Part shown: piece by piece, positions 31,201-39,233 of the stretch | Numbering within the stretch: the first letter of the stretch is position 1 | Layout: each line of letters starts with the position of its first letter | Source of the DNA: Onthophagus taurus | Lineage: Eukaryota; Arthropoda; Insecta; Coleoptera; Scarabaeidae | Length of the DNA stretch: 64,000 bases | Assembly (NCBI RefSeq): GCF_036711975.1 | Contig: NC_091968.1 | Span: forward strand, 28,877,001 to 28,941,000 | Direction: 5' to 3' | Made by a program: the position numbers and the translations under genes | The notes under the pieces: generated by a model | The model's input: the letters and a program-made list of their open reading frames with translations, nothing else | Told to the model about the DNA's origin: nothing | Databases searched by the model: none

Positions 31201-31406
31201 TAAAGATTTGGGGTGTTTCCGTGCCAACTCTATTAATGTCCTTCACTGCGGAACATGCCAAAAGTAATTTCTTTAAAAATATCGGGCCTGGAGTTACTCA
31301 ATTACACATTGATGCCCATGCAAGATTATTTTCTTGCGGAGCTGATGGTAGTATGAAAATAAGGCAATTACCTGATCGGGAAACGCTTTCTAATAATCAC
31401 CATTAG
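5418..31406 (+). CDS. Rbcn-3A: Rabconnectin-3 alpha / DmX-like protein, C-terminal 2,561 residues
   Basis: Twelve exons join in phase: 5418-10276, 10334-10570, 14324-14580, 14641-14778, 14833-15104, 16311-16725, 16774-17448, 22758-22818, 22881-23089, 30740-30809, 30860-31152 and 31206-31406. The first exon starts with the last base of a split codon, so the N-terminal part lies left of the window. The product has upstream WD-repeat sequence, a Rav1p C-terminal-type domain (about 7560-9420), a variable acidic region and C-terminal WD repeats (22881-31380). Known relatives form the RAVE/rabconnectin-3 complex, which promotes V-ATPase V1-Vo assembly on endosomes and synaptic vesicles; in Drosophila it affects Notch signalling. 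All splice sites are GT-AG. Introns are swollen to 3.8, 5.3 and 7.7 kb by mobile elements, none of which breaks an exon. Confidence 0.93.
10334..10570 (+). CDS. Rbcn-3A: Rbcn-3A exon
   Basis: It follows a 57-bp intron. The split Gly codon is completed, and the exon reads [20 protein letters not shown] then AKRRKWLK, matching the conserved DmX-like segment after the acidic region. The donor is at 10571 (GTATTT). Confidence 0.92.
10571..10844. other. Intron start, hairpin-repeat trace
   Basis: This is intronic. Around 10790-10840 it contains a decayed half of the tagttctag hairpin family (ggctaaacccgaatgtttctag). Nothing else is recognisable before the nested palindromic elements begin at 10845. 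Confidence 0.5.
10861..11933. mobile_element. Palindromic element E1 (TACAGGGTGTCTC ends)
   Basis: A ~1.07-kb element whose halves are inverted copies. The ends TACAGGGTGTCTCAGCGAG and the complementary CTCGCTGAGACACCCTGTA are perfect, and the arms extend for several hundred bases with scattered differences. An open frame at 11457-11735 (-) is simply part of the arm. No transposase is recognised. Confidence 0.75.
12042..12543. mobile_element. Palindromic element E2
   Basis: About 500 bp. Both halves carry cgaaacaaagttacgttttc then a ccatatttc stretch in opposite orientation, and the ends are TACAGGGTCAGTC and its imperfect complement. It abuts E3 through a shared TA. Non-coding. Confidence 0.65.
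12542..13950. mobile_element. Palindromic element E3 (TACAGGGTGGTTC ends)
   Basis: A ~1.4-kb foldback element. The ends TACAGGGTGGTTCAAATTCG and complement bracket near-complete inverted halves. A second full copy is E7 at 40964-42349, and a partial copy of its interior is at 15640-15860. No protein-coding frame is recognised. Confidence 0.8.
14085..14215. repeat. Hairpin-family repeat, degenerate
   Basis: This contains inverted words ctagatctagaactag and ctagatctagtgttag plus a second half unit. It is a decayed member of the tagttctag palindrome family, lying just before the next exon. Confidence 0.55.
14324..14580 (+). CDS. Rbcn-3A: Rbcn-3A exon
   Basis: It completes a Ser codon and reads [19 protein letters not shown], then [15 protein letters not shown], a highly conserved DmX-like segment. 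It ends in phase 0 before GTAAAT. Confidence 0.92.
14641..14778 (+). CDS. Rbcn-3A: Rbcn-3A exon
   Basis: 46 codons from tattttag to a cag/GTGAAT donor, reading [20 protein letters not shown]. It is in phase with both neighbours. Confidence 0.9.
14833..15104 (+). CDS. Rbcn-3A: Rbcn-3A exon
   Basis: It opens [14 protein letters not shown] and includes the hydrophobic run [19 protein letters not shown]. It ends with a split Ser codon at GTAAGT. The hydrophobic stretch is part of the conserved protein, not a signal peptide. Confidence 0.9.
15160..15475. mobile_element. MITE-F copy 2
   Basis: An uninterrupted copy of the same repeat as 468-694 plus 5117-5200. It includes the site gttgtgaagtt into which the P-like element inserted in copy 1, and ends near gtggacaaagtatagtattc. 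Confidence 0.7.
15640..15860. mobile_element. Fragment of the E3/E7 family
   Basis: Sequence from ttctgaagtgtca to caggaaactgtaaatttaat and cgacactaaa matches the second half of E3 and E7. The element ends are missing. The 160 bases before it are unremarkable. Confidence 0.6.
15945..16285. mobile_element. MITE-F copy 3
   Basis: A third copy, in the same orientation. Its right end (gtggacaaagtatagtattc) lies only about 25 bp from the 3' splice site of the next exon, so the branchpoint region is close to or inside the element. Confidence 0.7.
16311..16725 (+). CDS. Rbcn-3A: Rbcn-3A exon
   Basis: It reads [14 protein letters not shown], a Thr/Pro-rich linker, an acidic patch ([11 protein letters not shown]) and [20 protein letters not shown]. 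The donor GTAAGT follows 16725. Confidence 0.9.
16774..17448 (+). CDS. Rbcn-3A: Rbcn-3A exon
   Basis: It starts [19 protein letters not shown] and ends SGRGTTV at GTGAGT. It includes [13 protein letters not shown] and the conserved [20 protein letters not shown] segment of DmX-like proteins. It is in phase on both sides. Confidence 0.92.
17449..18090. other. Intron segment with GC-richer patch and a repeated 100-bp block
   Basis: 17500-17645 is clearly richer in GC than the intron around it and is open in more than one frame; no homology is recognised. 17991-18090 (from aatcaatcaggaattcaaag to gtgta) recurs at 21762-21832. The rest is AT-rich with nothing identifiable. Confidence 0.4.
18596..18733. 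mobile_element. 138-bp hairpin MITE with 8-bp duplication
   Basis: Inverted ends TAAGGCGCGGAACTTTTGTG and TAGGGCACGAAACTTTTGTA (read inward) with arms running to a central loop; GTGATAAC duplicated at 18588-18595 and 18734-18741. The 8-bp duplication and TA(A/G)GG ends fit a hAT-derived MITE. Confidence 0.75.
18808..19532 (-). pseudogene. Tc1/mariner transposase, degraded
   Basis: The N-terminal part (19532-19254) reads [20 protein letters not shown] and continues through [16 protein letters not shown], an insect mariner-type helix-turn-helix. A downstream piece (about 19105-18808) contains [10 protein letters not shown] and [11 protein letters not shown], the region around the second catalytic Asp of DDE_3 transposases. 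Frameshifts and stops separate the two, and the central and C-terminal catalytic parts are not intact. Dead copy inside E4. Confidence 0.7.
20342..21420 (-). pseudogene. hAT-like transposase (CGGBP1-related insect family), broken
   Basis: Overlapping minus-strand frames at 21245-21012, 21078-20863 and 20602-20342 read [50 protein letters not shown] and a C-terminal helical piece. This matches the dispersed insect transposase-like family with a CGGBP1-type N-terminus, as I recognise it. Several frameshifts and stops are present. No terminal inverted repeats or 8-bp duplication could be assigned. Confidence 0.6.
21762..21832. repeat. Direct copy of the 17991-18090 block
   Basis: The run from aatcaatcaggaattcaaag to gctactaatatatttttgtg matches 17991-18088 in the same orientation, with a shortened middle. 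The two copies bracket E4 and the hAT remnant. Confidence 0.6.
21960..22500 (-). pseudogene. Fragment of a transposon-like protein, unassigned
   Basis: Minus-strand translation gives [18 protein letters not shown] followed by a segment with paired cysteines, and after stops [15 protein letters not shown]. This order ([10 protein letters not shown]... then DMRGK/DQRGK) resembles a multi-copy insect protein family that I associate with mobile elements but cannot name. Several in-frame stops make it non-functional. It lies in a host intron. Confidence 0.35.
22758..22818 (+). CDS. Rbcn-3A: Rbcn-3A small exon
   Basis: A 61-bp exon between aacag and GTAAGT, reading [20 protein letters not shown]. 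It is in phase with the exons at 16774 and 22881 and matches the linker before the C-terminal WD repeats. Confidence 0.88.
22881..23089 (+). CDS. Rbcn-3A: Rbcn-3A exon: C-terminal WD repeat
   Basis: It completes a Tyr codon, then reads [19 protein letters not shown] and [16 protein letters not shown], two WD blades. The donor is GTAAGA at 23090. Confidence 0.92.
23295..23410. repeat. Hairpin-family repeat
   Basis: This contains ctagaactagaaacattcgg and gtttagccgtcttaagatacg with a leftward partner arm. It is a partial member of the tagttctag palindrome family. Confidence 0.5.
23511..23537 (-). ncRNA. Hammerhead-core-like motif (site C)
   Basis: The minus strand reads CTGATGA, then A, a perfect 5-bp stem GAACG/CGTTC with loop CTAGT, then GAAA. 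This is the order of the hammerhead ribozyme core (CUGANGA, stem II, GAAA). Stems I and III and the cleavage site are not clear, so catalytic activity is unproven. Confidence 0.3.
24167..24229 (-). ncRNA. Hammerhead-core-like motif (site D)
   Basis: The minus strand reads CTGAAGA, T, GGCC-AAG-GGCC (stem II), GAAA, then a 6-bp stem CTGGTT...AACCAG closing a 25-nt loop, followed by TTT. Order and pairing fit hammerhead core, stem II, stem III and a UH cleavage position. Stem I is not convincing. This is the best candidate of the set; activity is unproven. Confidence 0.35.
25196..25905. repeat. 190-bp satellite, short array
   Basis: About four units of the satellite also forming the arrays at 47590-51559 and 53109-56804, marked by ttttccaatccaacccaaca and attccttaatttcaataaat. 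It lies inside the hAT element. Confidence 0.85.
26113..26265 (-). pseudogene. hAT transposase C-terminal dimerisation remnant
   Basis: The minus-strand frame reads [20 protein letters not shown] and continues with [17 protein letters not shown], the hATC signature (P/A-S-x-x-SERLFS-like then NRL). Only this segment is left, and no upstream catalytic part was found. Confidence 0.65.
27932..28346 (+). pseudogene. Mariner-type transposase N-terminus, interrupted
   Basis: 27932-28010 reads [20 protein letters not shown]. After the hairpin insertion, 28210-28346 reads [19 protein letters not shown] then [19 protein letters not shown]. This is the helix-turn-helix and linker of insect mariner-like transposases. 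The DDE domain is absent. Confidence 0.7.
28030..28195. mobile_element. Small hairpin element, copy 2, with 14-bp target duplication
   Basis: A 166-bp insertion in the mariner gene is bracketed by TAATGTTCAATACT (28016-28029 and 28196-28209). It shares the GGCTTTCACGGCCGG start with the copy at 1026 and has inverted arms attaaactaaaattagaact and agttctaattttggttta. It also contains CTGAAGA (28097-28103), an imperfect stem GGTTG/CATCC and GAAAC, a hammerhead-core-like order. No coding sequence. Confidence 0.7.
28895..30180. repeat. Array of long hairpins (tagttctag palindrome family)
   Basis: About eight consecutive palindromes. Each has arms built of aacacaagacctagaactag then attcgggtttagccg, a 12-14-nt centre (gtcttgagagacgtg type), and the mirrored arm gcggctaaacccgaatgttt onward. 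Palindromes lie about 120-170 bp apart. The same family occurs at 63350-64000 and as single copies elsewhere. It is transcribed as part of the last large Rbcn-3A intron. No coding sequence. Confidence 0.85.
30411..30436 (+). ncRNA. Hammerhead-core-like motif (site A)
   Basis: CTGAAGA, A, perfect stem GGAAA-GAAA-TTTCC, then GAAA. It is preceded by agtcgtgc, exactly as at site C on the other strand. A convincing stem III or stem I is not seen nearby. Catalysis is unproven. Confidence 0.3.
30740..30809 (+). CDS. Rbcn-3A: Rbcn-3A exon: WD repeat
   Basis: Reads [20 protein letters not shown], between atttttag and a GTAAAA donor. It is phase-compatible on both sides despite the 7.65-kb intron before it. 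Confidence 0.9.
30860..31152 (+). CDS. Rbcn-3A: Rbcn-3A exon: WD repeats
   Basis: Reads [20 protein letters not shown], then [18 protein letters not shown] and [11 protein letters not shown], several WD blades. The donor is GTTAAA. Confidence 0.93.
31206..31406 (+). CDS. Rbcn-3A: Rbcn-3A last exon
   Basis: Opens [13 protein letters not shown] and closes with the last WD blade [15 protein letters not shown] and a short tail before TAG at 31404-31406. Candidate polyadenylation signals AATAAA lie at 31785 and 31799. Confidence 0.93.
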   Translation: MWGVSVPTLLMSFTAEHAKSNFFKNIGPGVTQLHIDAHARLFSCGADGSMKIRQLPDRETLSNNHH

Positions 31407-32086
31407 TAAGAAAAATTAAGCTTCAAAATCTAACCTTCAAATGTTAATCGTTAAAGATTTAATCGTCAAAGTATTTATGATATATCGATAAAGTTGTTTA
31501 AAGTAAGCTAAATGATGTGTAGATTTAGAGATTAAAAAACGTTTAATTAAGTTAAAACTTGCTTATTAGTTATTGTTTTTTGTTGTTGTTAATTTGCTGT
31601 GAATTAATTAAGAATTAAAACAAGATAAACGAAAATTAATCATTTTTTTTAGCAAGAAAGAAAATGTACAACTAAATTTTGGCGGTAAGAAATTTAAAAA
31701 TTGTTCCTTTATGTCATTAAATTCCTTCCTTAACATTAAAACGATTTTAGAACAAATTCATCAATTAAATGAGTATTGAGATAAAATAAATGTTAATTAA
31801 TAAAAAAAAAGACTTTTATTTAATCATTTTAATATATTTTTTGAAGCGTAAATAAAACATGCTAATTTTAAACTTATGTTTATCCAAGATAGAAAGAGAG
31901 CAAAAAATCGTTGATAACTTCACATCAAAAAAGTCGTTTGATTCTTTTCGCTTGGTCGATTTTTTAACTCATTTACAAGAGTTTATCTTAATATTCTTCG
32001 ATTGCATAACTTTTACGTTTATCTAGGTCGTATTTAATACGGTACAACGATGAAAATGTGTTAGTTCGCAAAGAAAACGTGAAACC
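31407..32086. other. Intergenic: Rbcn-3A 3' UTR and sorbitol dehydrogenase 5' flank
   Basis: AT-rich sequence with AATAAA signals at 31785-31790 and 31799-31804 for the upstream gene. The downstream half should include the promoter and 5' UTR of the dehydrogenase. No mobile element is recognised. Confidence 0.5.
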
Positions 32087-35000
32087 ATGGCACCTATTAA
32101 AGAGGATAACCTCACAGCCGTTTTATACGGTATCAACGATATTCGTTTGGTGAGTAACAAAATATTGATACGTTTATTTTGATAAACTATTAAATTGTGT
32201 CTTTGTTTTTTTAATAAATGTTCTCTTTTTGTTGGTTATATTGATTTAAATTTATTGATTTTTAAGTTTTTATTTTTAATGATTTGTTTCGTGTAAACGA
32301 AGTTATAAACTCGTTTAAAAATAGAAAAAGCGATAAAATTATCGTTAACGTTTTAAACTTTTGCAATGTTATAGAATGTTATAAACTTTTATCCTTGAAA
32401 ATGTTTGTTTATAAAAATTAAAATTTTAATAGGAACAACGACCAATTCCAGTACCCGGAGATAATGGTAAGATTATTTAAAATTGTTTAAATAATATTAT
32501 TTAATAATTAATTTTGAAGATGTTTTATTACGGATGGAATCTGTTGGAATTTGCGGTTCGGATGTTCATTATTTAACAAGAGGCGAAATTGGACCGTTTG
32601 TTGTAAAACAACCCATGATAATTGGTAAATTTATTAATTAATAATTCTTAAAATTATCTTAAAGCACTAAAACGTTATCTTCAAAAAAGTTTACGTCATT
32701 AGTATTAGCGCCATCTATTAAAATTTATTCAAACTAAATTTTCTCTTCTACAGAGTAAGTTGTGAAATGTCAAAATTAACCGTCAAAATCAATATTTACT
32801 CATTTTTTTCTATAATACTTTTCAAATTGTTGTAAAGTTGATAAAATTAATAGAGAATCATGTTTTGAAATGAAGTTATGTCTCAATGATATTTAAACTT
32901 TAGATATTCAAAGACATTTTCAAAAAGTTTACATCACTAACGCCATCTATTAAAATTTATTTAAACTAAATTCCTCTTCTACAGAGTAAGTTGTGAAATG
33001 TCAAAATTAACCTTCAAAATCAATATTTACTCATTTTTTTCTATAATACCTTTCAAATTGTTGTAAAGTTGGTAAAATTAATAGAGAATCATGTTTTGAA
33101 ATAAAGTTGTGTTAATGACACTTGAACTTTAGATATTCAAAAACATTTTCAAAAGGTTTACATCATTAACGCCATCTATTAAAATTTATTTAAACTAAAT
33201 TTCTTCTTCTACAGAGTAAGTTGTGAAATGTCAAAATTATCCGTCAAAATCAATATTTACTCATTTTTTTCTATAATACCTTTCAAATTGTTGTAAAGTT
33301 GGTAAAATTAATAGAGAATCATGTTTTGAAATAAAGTTGTGTCAATGACATTTGAACTTTAGATATTCAAAAACATTTTCAAAAGGTTTACATCATTAAC
33401 GCCATCTATTAAAATTTATTTAAACTAAATTTTCTCTTCTACAGAGTAAGTTGTGAAATGTCAAAATTATCCGTCAAAATCAATATTTACTCATTTTTTT
33501 CTATAATACCTTTCAAATTGTTGTAAAGTTGGTAAAATTCATAGAGAATCATGTTTTGAAATAAAGTTGTGTCAATGACATTTGAACTTTAGATATTCAA
33601 AAACATTTTCAAAAGGTTTACATCATTAACGCCATCTATTAAAATTTATTTAAACTAAATTTTCTCTTCTACAGAGTAAGTTGTGAAATGTCAAAATTAA
33701 CCTTCAAAATCAATATTTACTCATTTTTTTCTATAATACCTTTCAAATTGTTGTAAAATTGGTAAAATTAATAGAGAATCATGTTTTGAAATAAAGTTGT
33801 GTCAATGACATTTGAACTTTAGATATTCAAAAACATTTTCAAAAGGTTTACATCATTAACGCCATCTATTAAAATTTATTTAAACTAAATTTTCTCTTCT
33901 ACAGAGTAAGTTGTGAAATGTCAAAATTAACCTCTGAAATCAATATTTACACCTTTTTTCTATAATACCTGTGAAATTGTTGTAAAGTTAGGAAGATTAA
34001 TAGAGAATCATGGTTTGAGATAAAGTTATGTTTCAATGACGTTTGAAGTGTTCAGAAAATCAGATTTTTCCCATTTTTTTCTATAATACCTGTCAAGTTA
34101 TTGTAAAGTTGGTAAGATTAATAGAAAATCATGTTTTGAAATAAAGTTATGTCTCAATGACGTTTGAACTTTAGATTTAGATATTCAAAAAGTTTACATT
34201 ATTAACACCATCTATTAAAATTTATTCAAACTAAATTTCCTCTACAGAGTAAGTTGTGAAATGTTAAAATTAACCACCAAAATCAGATTTTTCCCATTTT
34301 TTTTCTATAATACCAGTCATATTGTTGTAAAGTTGGTAAGATTAATAGAGAATCACAGAATCATGTTTTGAAATAAAGTTATGCCTCAATGACATTTGAA
34401 CTTTAGATATTCAAAAAGACATTTTCAAAAAGTTTACATCACTAACGCCATCTATTAACATTTATTTAAACTAAATTCCTCTTCTACAGAGTAAGTTGTG
34501 AAATGTCAAAATTAACCTCTGAAATCAATATTTACACGTTTTTTTCTATAATACCTGTGAAATTGTTGTAAAGTTAGGAAGATTAATAGAGAATCATGGT
34601 TTGAGATAAAGTTATGTCTCAATGACGTTTGAAGTGTTCAGAAAATCAGATTTTTCCCATTTTTTTCTATAATACCTGTCAAGTTATTGTAAAGTTGGTA
34701 AGATTAATAGAGAATCATGTTTTGAAATAAAGTTATGTCTCAATGACGTTTGAACTTTAGATTTAGATATTCAAAAAGGTTACATTATTAACACCATCTA
34801 TTAAAATTTATTCAAACTAAATTTCCTCTACAGAGTAAGTTGTGAAATGTCAAAATTAACCACCAAAATCAGATTTTTCCCATTTTATTTCTATAATACC
34901 TGTCAAATTGTTGTAAAGTTGGTAAGGTTAATAAAGAATCATGTTTTGAAATAAAATTGTCTCAATGACGTTTGAACTTTAGATATTCAAAAAGACCTTT

Positions 35001-38000
35001 TCAAAAAGTTCACGTCATTAACGCCATCTATTAAAATTTATTTCAACTAAATTTCCTCTTCTACAGAGTAAGTTGTGAAATGTCAAAATTAACCTCCAAA
35101 ATCAATATTTACACATTTTTTTCTTAATACCTTTCAAATTGTTGTAAAGTTGGTAAAATTAATAGAGAATCATGTTTTGAAATAAAGTTATAGTTCATTT
35201 TTTTTCTATAATACCTGTCAAATTGTTGTAAAGTTGGCAAAATTAACAGGGAGTTTTGTTTTATCATGTTTTGAAGTAAATATGTCACATTGACGTTTGA
35301 GCTTTCGTTATTCAAAAAGAAAAGGTGCATAAAAAGTGTTGTGGAGTGTTTATTTGCCATTTACTTACCTAGAAAAGGTATTTTATTCTATTTAATTACT
35401 TTGTAGCATGTTTTTATAACAAATATGTACTTCGTCAAAATCGTATTTATCTAAAAATTTATTAGTATTTTAACCTCAACTAATTAGTTACTGACAATGT
35501 TACTAAAAATCATGAAAACAACATAAATTTTATAAGTGTCCTAGATAATACCAACAGAAACCCTAAATAATTTACATTGACAAGTATTATAGAAAAAAAA
35601 CGAACTATATGTCTCAATGACATTTGAACTTTAGATATTCAAAGACATTTTCAAAAAGTTTACATCACTAACGCCATCTATTAAAATTTAATTTAAACTA
35701 AATTCCTCTTCTACAGAGTAAGTTGTGAAATGTCAAAATTAACCTCTGAAATCAATATTTACACGTTTTTTTCTATAATACCTGTGAAATTGTTGTAAAG
35801 TTAGGAAGATTAATAGAGAATCATGGTTTGAGATAAAGTTATATCTCAATAACGTTTGAAGTTTTCAGAAAATCAGATTTTTCCCATTTTTTTCTATAAT
35901 ACCTGTCAAATTATTGTAAAGTTGGTAAGATTAATAGAGAATCATGTTTTGAAATAAAGTTATGTCTCAATGACGTTTGAACTTTAGATTTAGATATTCA
36001 AAAAGTTTACATTATTAACACCATCTATTAAAATTTATTCAAACTAAATTTCCTCTACAGAGTAAGTTATGAAATGTCAAAATTAACCACCAAAATCAGA
36101 TTTTTCCCATTTTTTTTCTATAATATTTGTCAAATTGTTGTAAAGTTGGTAAGGTTAATAAAGAATCATGTTTTGAAATAAAATTGTCTCAATGACGTTT
36201 GAACTTTAGATATTCAAAAAGACCTTTTCAAAAAGTTCACGTCATTAGCGCCATCTATTAAAATTTATTCAAACTAAATTTCCCCTTTTACAGAGTAAGT
36301 TATGAAATGTCAAAATTAACATCCAAAATCAATATTTACACTTTTTTTTTATAATACCTGTCAAATTGTTGTAAAGTTGGTAAGATTAATAGAGATTAAT
36401 CATGTTTTGAGATACAGTTGTGTTTCACTGACTGTTGAAGTTTAGATATTCAAAAAAGTTTACGTCATTAATGCCATATATTAAAATTTGTTTAAACTAA
36501 ATTTTCGCTTCCGCAGAGTAAGTTGATAAATGTCAAATTTAACCTCCAAACTCACATTTTACACATTTTTTTTTTTTTAATACCTTTCAAATTGTTGTAA
36601 AGTTGGTAAAATTAATAATCATGTTTTGAAATAAAGTTATATCTCAATGACGTTTGAACTTTAGATATTCAAAAAGACAATTTCAAAAAGTTTACATCAT
36701 TAACGCCATCTATTAAAATTTATTTAAACTAAATTTTCCCTTCTACAGAGTAAATTGTGAAGTGTCAAAATTAACCTCCGAAATCAATATTTACACTTTT
36801 TTTTTCTACAATACCTGTCAAATTGTTATAAAGTTAGGAAAATTAATAGAGAATCATGGTTTGAGATAAAGTTATGTCTCAATGACGTTTGAAGTTTAAA
36901 TATTCAAAAAGACATCTTCAAAAAAGTTTACGTCTTTAATATTAACGCCATCTATTAAAATGTGTTTAAACTAAATTTCCTCTTTTACAGACTAATTGTA
37001 AGTTGTGCAATGTCAAAATTAACCGCCAAAATTTGATCTTTCCCATTTTTTTTTTCTATAATACCTGTCAAATTGTTGTAAAGTTGGTAAGATTAATAGA
37101 GAATCATGTTTTTAAATAAAGTTATGTCTCAATGACGTTTGAACTTTAGATATTCAAAAAGTTTACATCATTAACGCCATCTATTAAAATTTATTCAAAT
37201 TAAATTTCCTCTACAGAGTAAGTTGTGAAATGTCAAAATTAACCACCAAAATCAGATTTTTCCCATTTTTTTTTTATAATACCTGTCAAATTGTTGTAAA
37301 GTTGGTAAGATTAATAGAGAATCATGTTTTTAAATAAAGTTATGTCTCAATGACGTTTGAACTTTAGATATTCAAAAAGTTTACATTATTAACGCCATCT
37401 ATTAAAATTTATTTAAACTAAATTTTTCCTTCTACAGAGTAAATTGTGAAATGTCAAAATTAACCTCCGAAATCAATATTTACACATTTTTTTTTCTACA
37501 ATACCTGTCAAATTGTTATAAAGTTAGGAAAAATAATAGAGAATCATGGTTTGAGATAAAGTTGTCTCAATGACGTTTGAAGTTTAGATATTCAAAAAGA
37601 CACCTTCAAAAAAATTTACGTCATTAATATTAACGCCATCTATTAAAATGTGTTTAAACTAAATTTCCTCTTTTACAGCTAAGTTGTGCAATGTCAAAAT
37701 TAACCGCCAAAATTAGATCTTTCCCATTTTTTTTTCTATAATACCTGTCAAATTGTTGTAAAGTTGGTAAGATTAATAGAGAATCATGTTTTAAGATACA
37801 GTTATGTTACGTTTGAAGTTTAGATAGTCAAAGAGACATCTTCAAAAAGTTTACGTCATTAACGCCATCTATTAAAATTTGTTTAAACTAAATTTTCTCT
37901 TCCACAGAGTAAGTTAAAATGTCAAAGTTAACCTCCAAACTCACATTTTACACTTTTTTTTTGTATAATACTTGTCAAATTGGTAAGTTTCAGTCAAATA

Positions 38001-39198
38001 TTTTGAAATCATGTCTCAATGACGTTTGAACTTTCGATATTCAAAAAGACAATTATCTAGTTAACGAAAATGACATAAATTTCCTAGGGACCCTACAAAT
38101 TTGACTTTGACAGGCAATTAATGTCAAATATTTAACAAGTTTTATTATTTATTCTATTAAAACTTGAATAATATACTTAAAAAACCATTTTTACAAACCC
38201 CTATAATAATTGTTTTAATTTTTAGGTCATGAAGCTTCTGGAACAGTTGCTAAAATTGGTAAAAATGTGAAACACTTAAAACCAGGTGATAGAGTTGCTA
38301 TAGAACCGGGAGTTCCTTGCAGAATATGTTCATTTTGTAAAGAAGGTCGCTACAATTTATGCCCAGATGTAATTTTTTGCGCAACACCTCCAGTTCATGG
38401 AAACTTGGGTCGATACTATGTTCACGCAGCCGATTTTTGCTTCAAGTAAAAACACACCCTTTAATTTTTAATTTATTCCCCAAACCCTTTTTTAGACTCC
38501 CAGACAACGTATCTTTAGATGAAGGCGCATTATTAGAACCACTTTCAGTTGGAGTCCACGGTTGTAAAAGAGCTGGCATAACAGTGGGATCAATCGTCTT
38601 AGTATTAGGCGCAGGCCCCATCGGTTTAGTCACGATGATGTGCGCAAAAGCTTTCGGAGCTTCAAAAGTTTTAATCACCGACGTTTTCGATCATCGCTTA
38701 AAACTAGCTAAAGAACTCGGCGCCGATTACACTTTACAAATTAATGTGGACGCATCCACCGATGATTTAGCCAAAAAAGTAATCGAAACTCTCGGTTCCG
38801 AACCGAACGTAAGTATGGATTGTTGCGGGGCCCAACAAATGGTTCAATTGGCAATGAAAGCAACGAAAAGCGGCGGTGTTGCCGTATTAATTGGAATGGG
38901 GCAGAACGAAGTGACTTTACCATTAACGAGTGCGTTAATTCGCGAGGTTGATATCAAAGGAATTTTTAGATACGCAAATGAGTAAATGAAGATTATTAAT
39001 TTAATTAAATAATTCCGATTAATTTTTAGTTATCAAACTGCGTTGGATTTGGTTGCTAGTGGAAAAGTGAATGTAAAACCGTTAGTTACGCATCATTTTA
39101 AAATTGAGGAAACCGTGGATGCTTTTGAAACGGCTGTTAAATCATTGGGGAATCCCGTAAAAATTATGATTCACGCAAATCCCGAATGGAAAGATTAA
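32087..39198 (+). CDS. Sodh: Sorbitol dehydrogenase (L-iditol 2-dehydrogenase)
   Basis: Six exons, 32087-32149, 32433-32466, 32520-32624, 38226-38445, 38496-38981 and 39030-39198, give 358 residues, the usual family length. It is a zinc-dependent medium-chain dehydrogenase that oxidises sorbitol to fructose in the polyol pathway, in the cytosol. Catalytic zinc residues are Cys44 (GICGSDVHY), His69-Glu70 (GHE) and Glu155 (LLEPLSVG). A four-cysteine lobe (99, 102, 105, 113) suggests a structural zinc, which human SORD lacks. The Rossmann motif GAGPIG (179-184) with Asp203 favours NAD+. The start has an excellent context (accATGG). Intron 3 is 5.6 kb, almost all minisatellite. It converges on a sulfotransferase with 35 bp between stops. 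Confidence 0.93.
32680..38045. repeat. ~230-bp minisatellite filling sorbitol dehydrogenase intron 3
   Basis: More than twenty head-to-tail units, spaced 230 bp in the best-conserved part (gccatctatt at 33171, 33401, 33631, 33861). Each runs through acgccatctattaaaattta, ttctctacagagtaagttg-type sequence, a tgtcaaattgttgtaaagtt block and a tcaatgacgtttgaacttta block. Units to the left (32900-33900) are nearly identical; those to the right are more diverged and vary in length. A nonrepetitive piece at about 35330-35580 interrupts it. No coding sequence; the open frame at 35124-35360 is repeat sequence. Confidence 0.95.
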
Positions 39199-39233
39199 AA
39201 TTATGAAGCTGCATTTATTTTTTTATAATTAAA

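Noticed and set aside
35124-35360. 78-residue minus-strand frame
   Set aside because: It is entirely made of minisatellite units; its translation repeats itself.
32680-38045. Repeated units with regular spacing, considered as a CRISPR-like array
   Set aside because: The units are whole ~230-bp tandem copies without unique spacers, and the genome is eukaryotic. This is a minisatellite.
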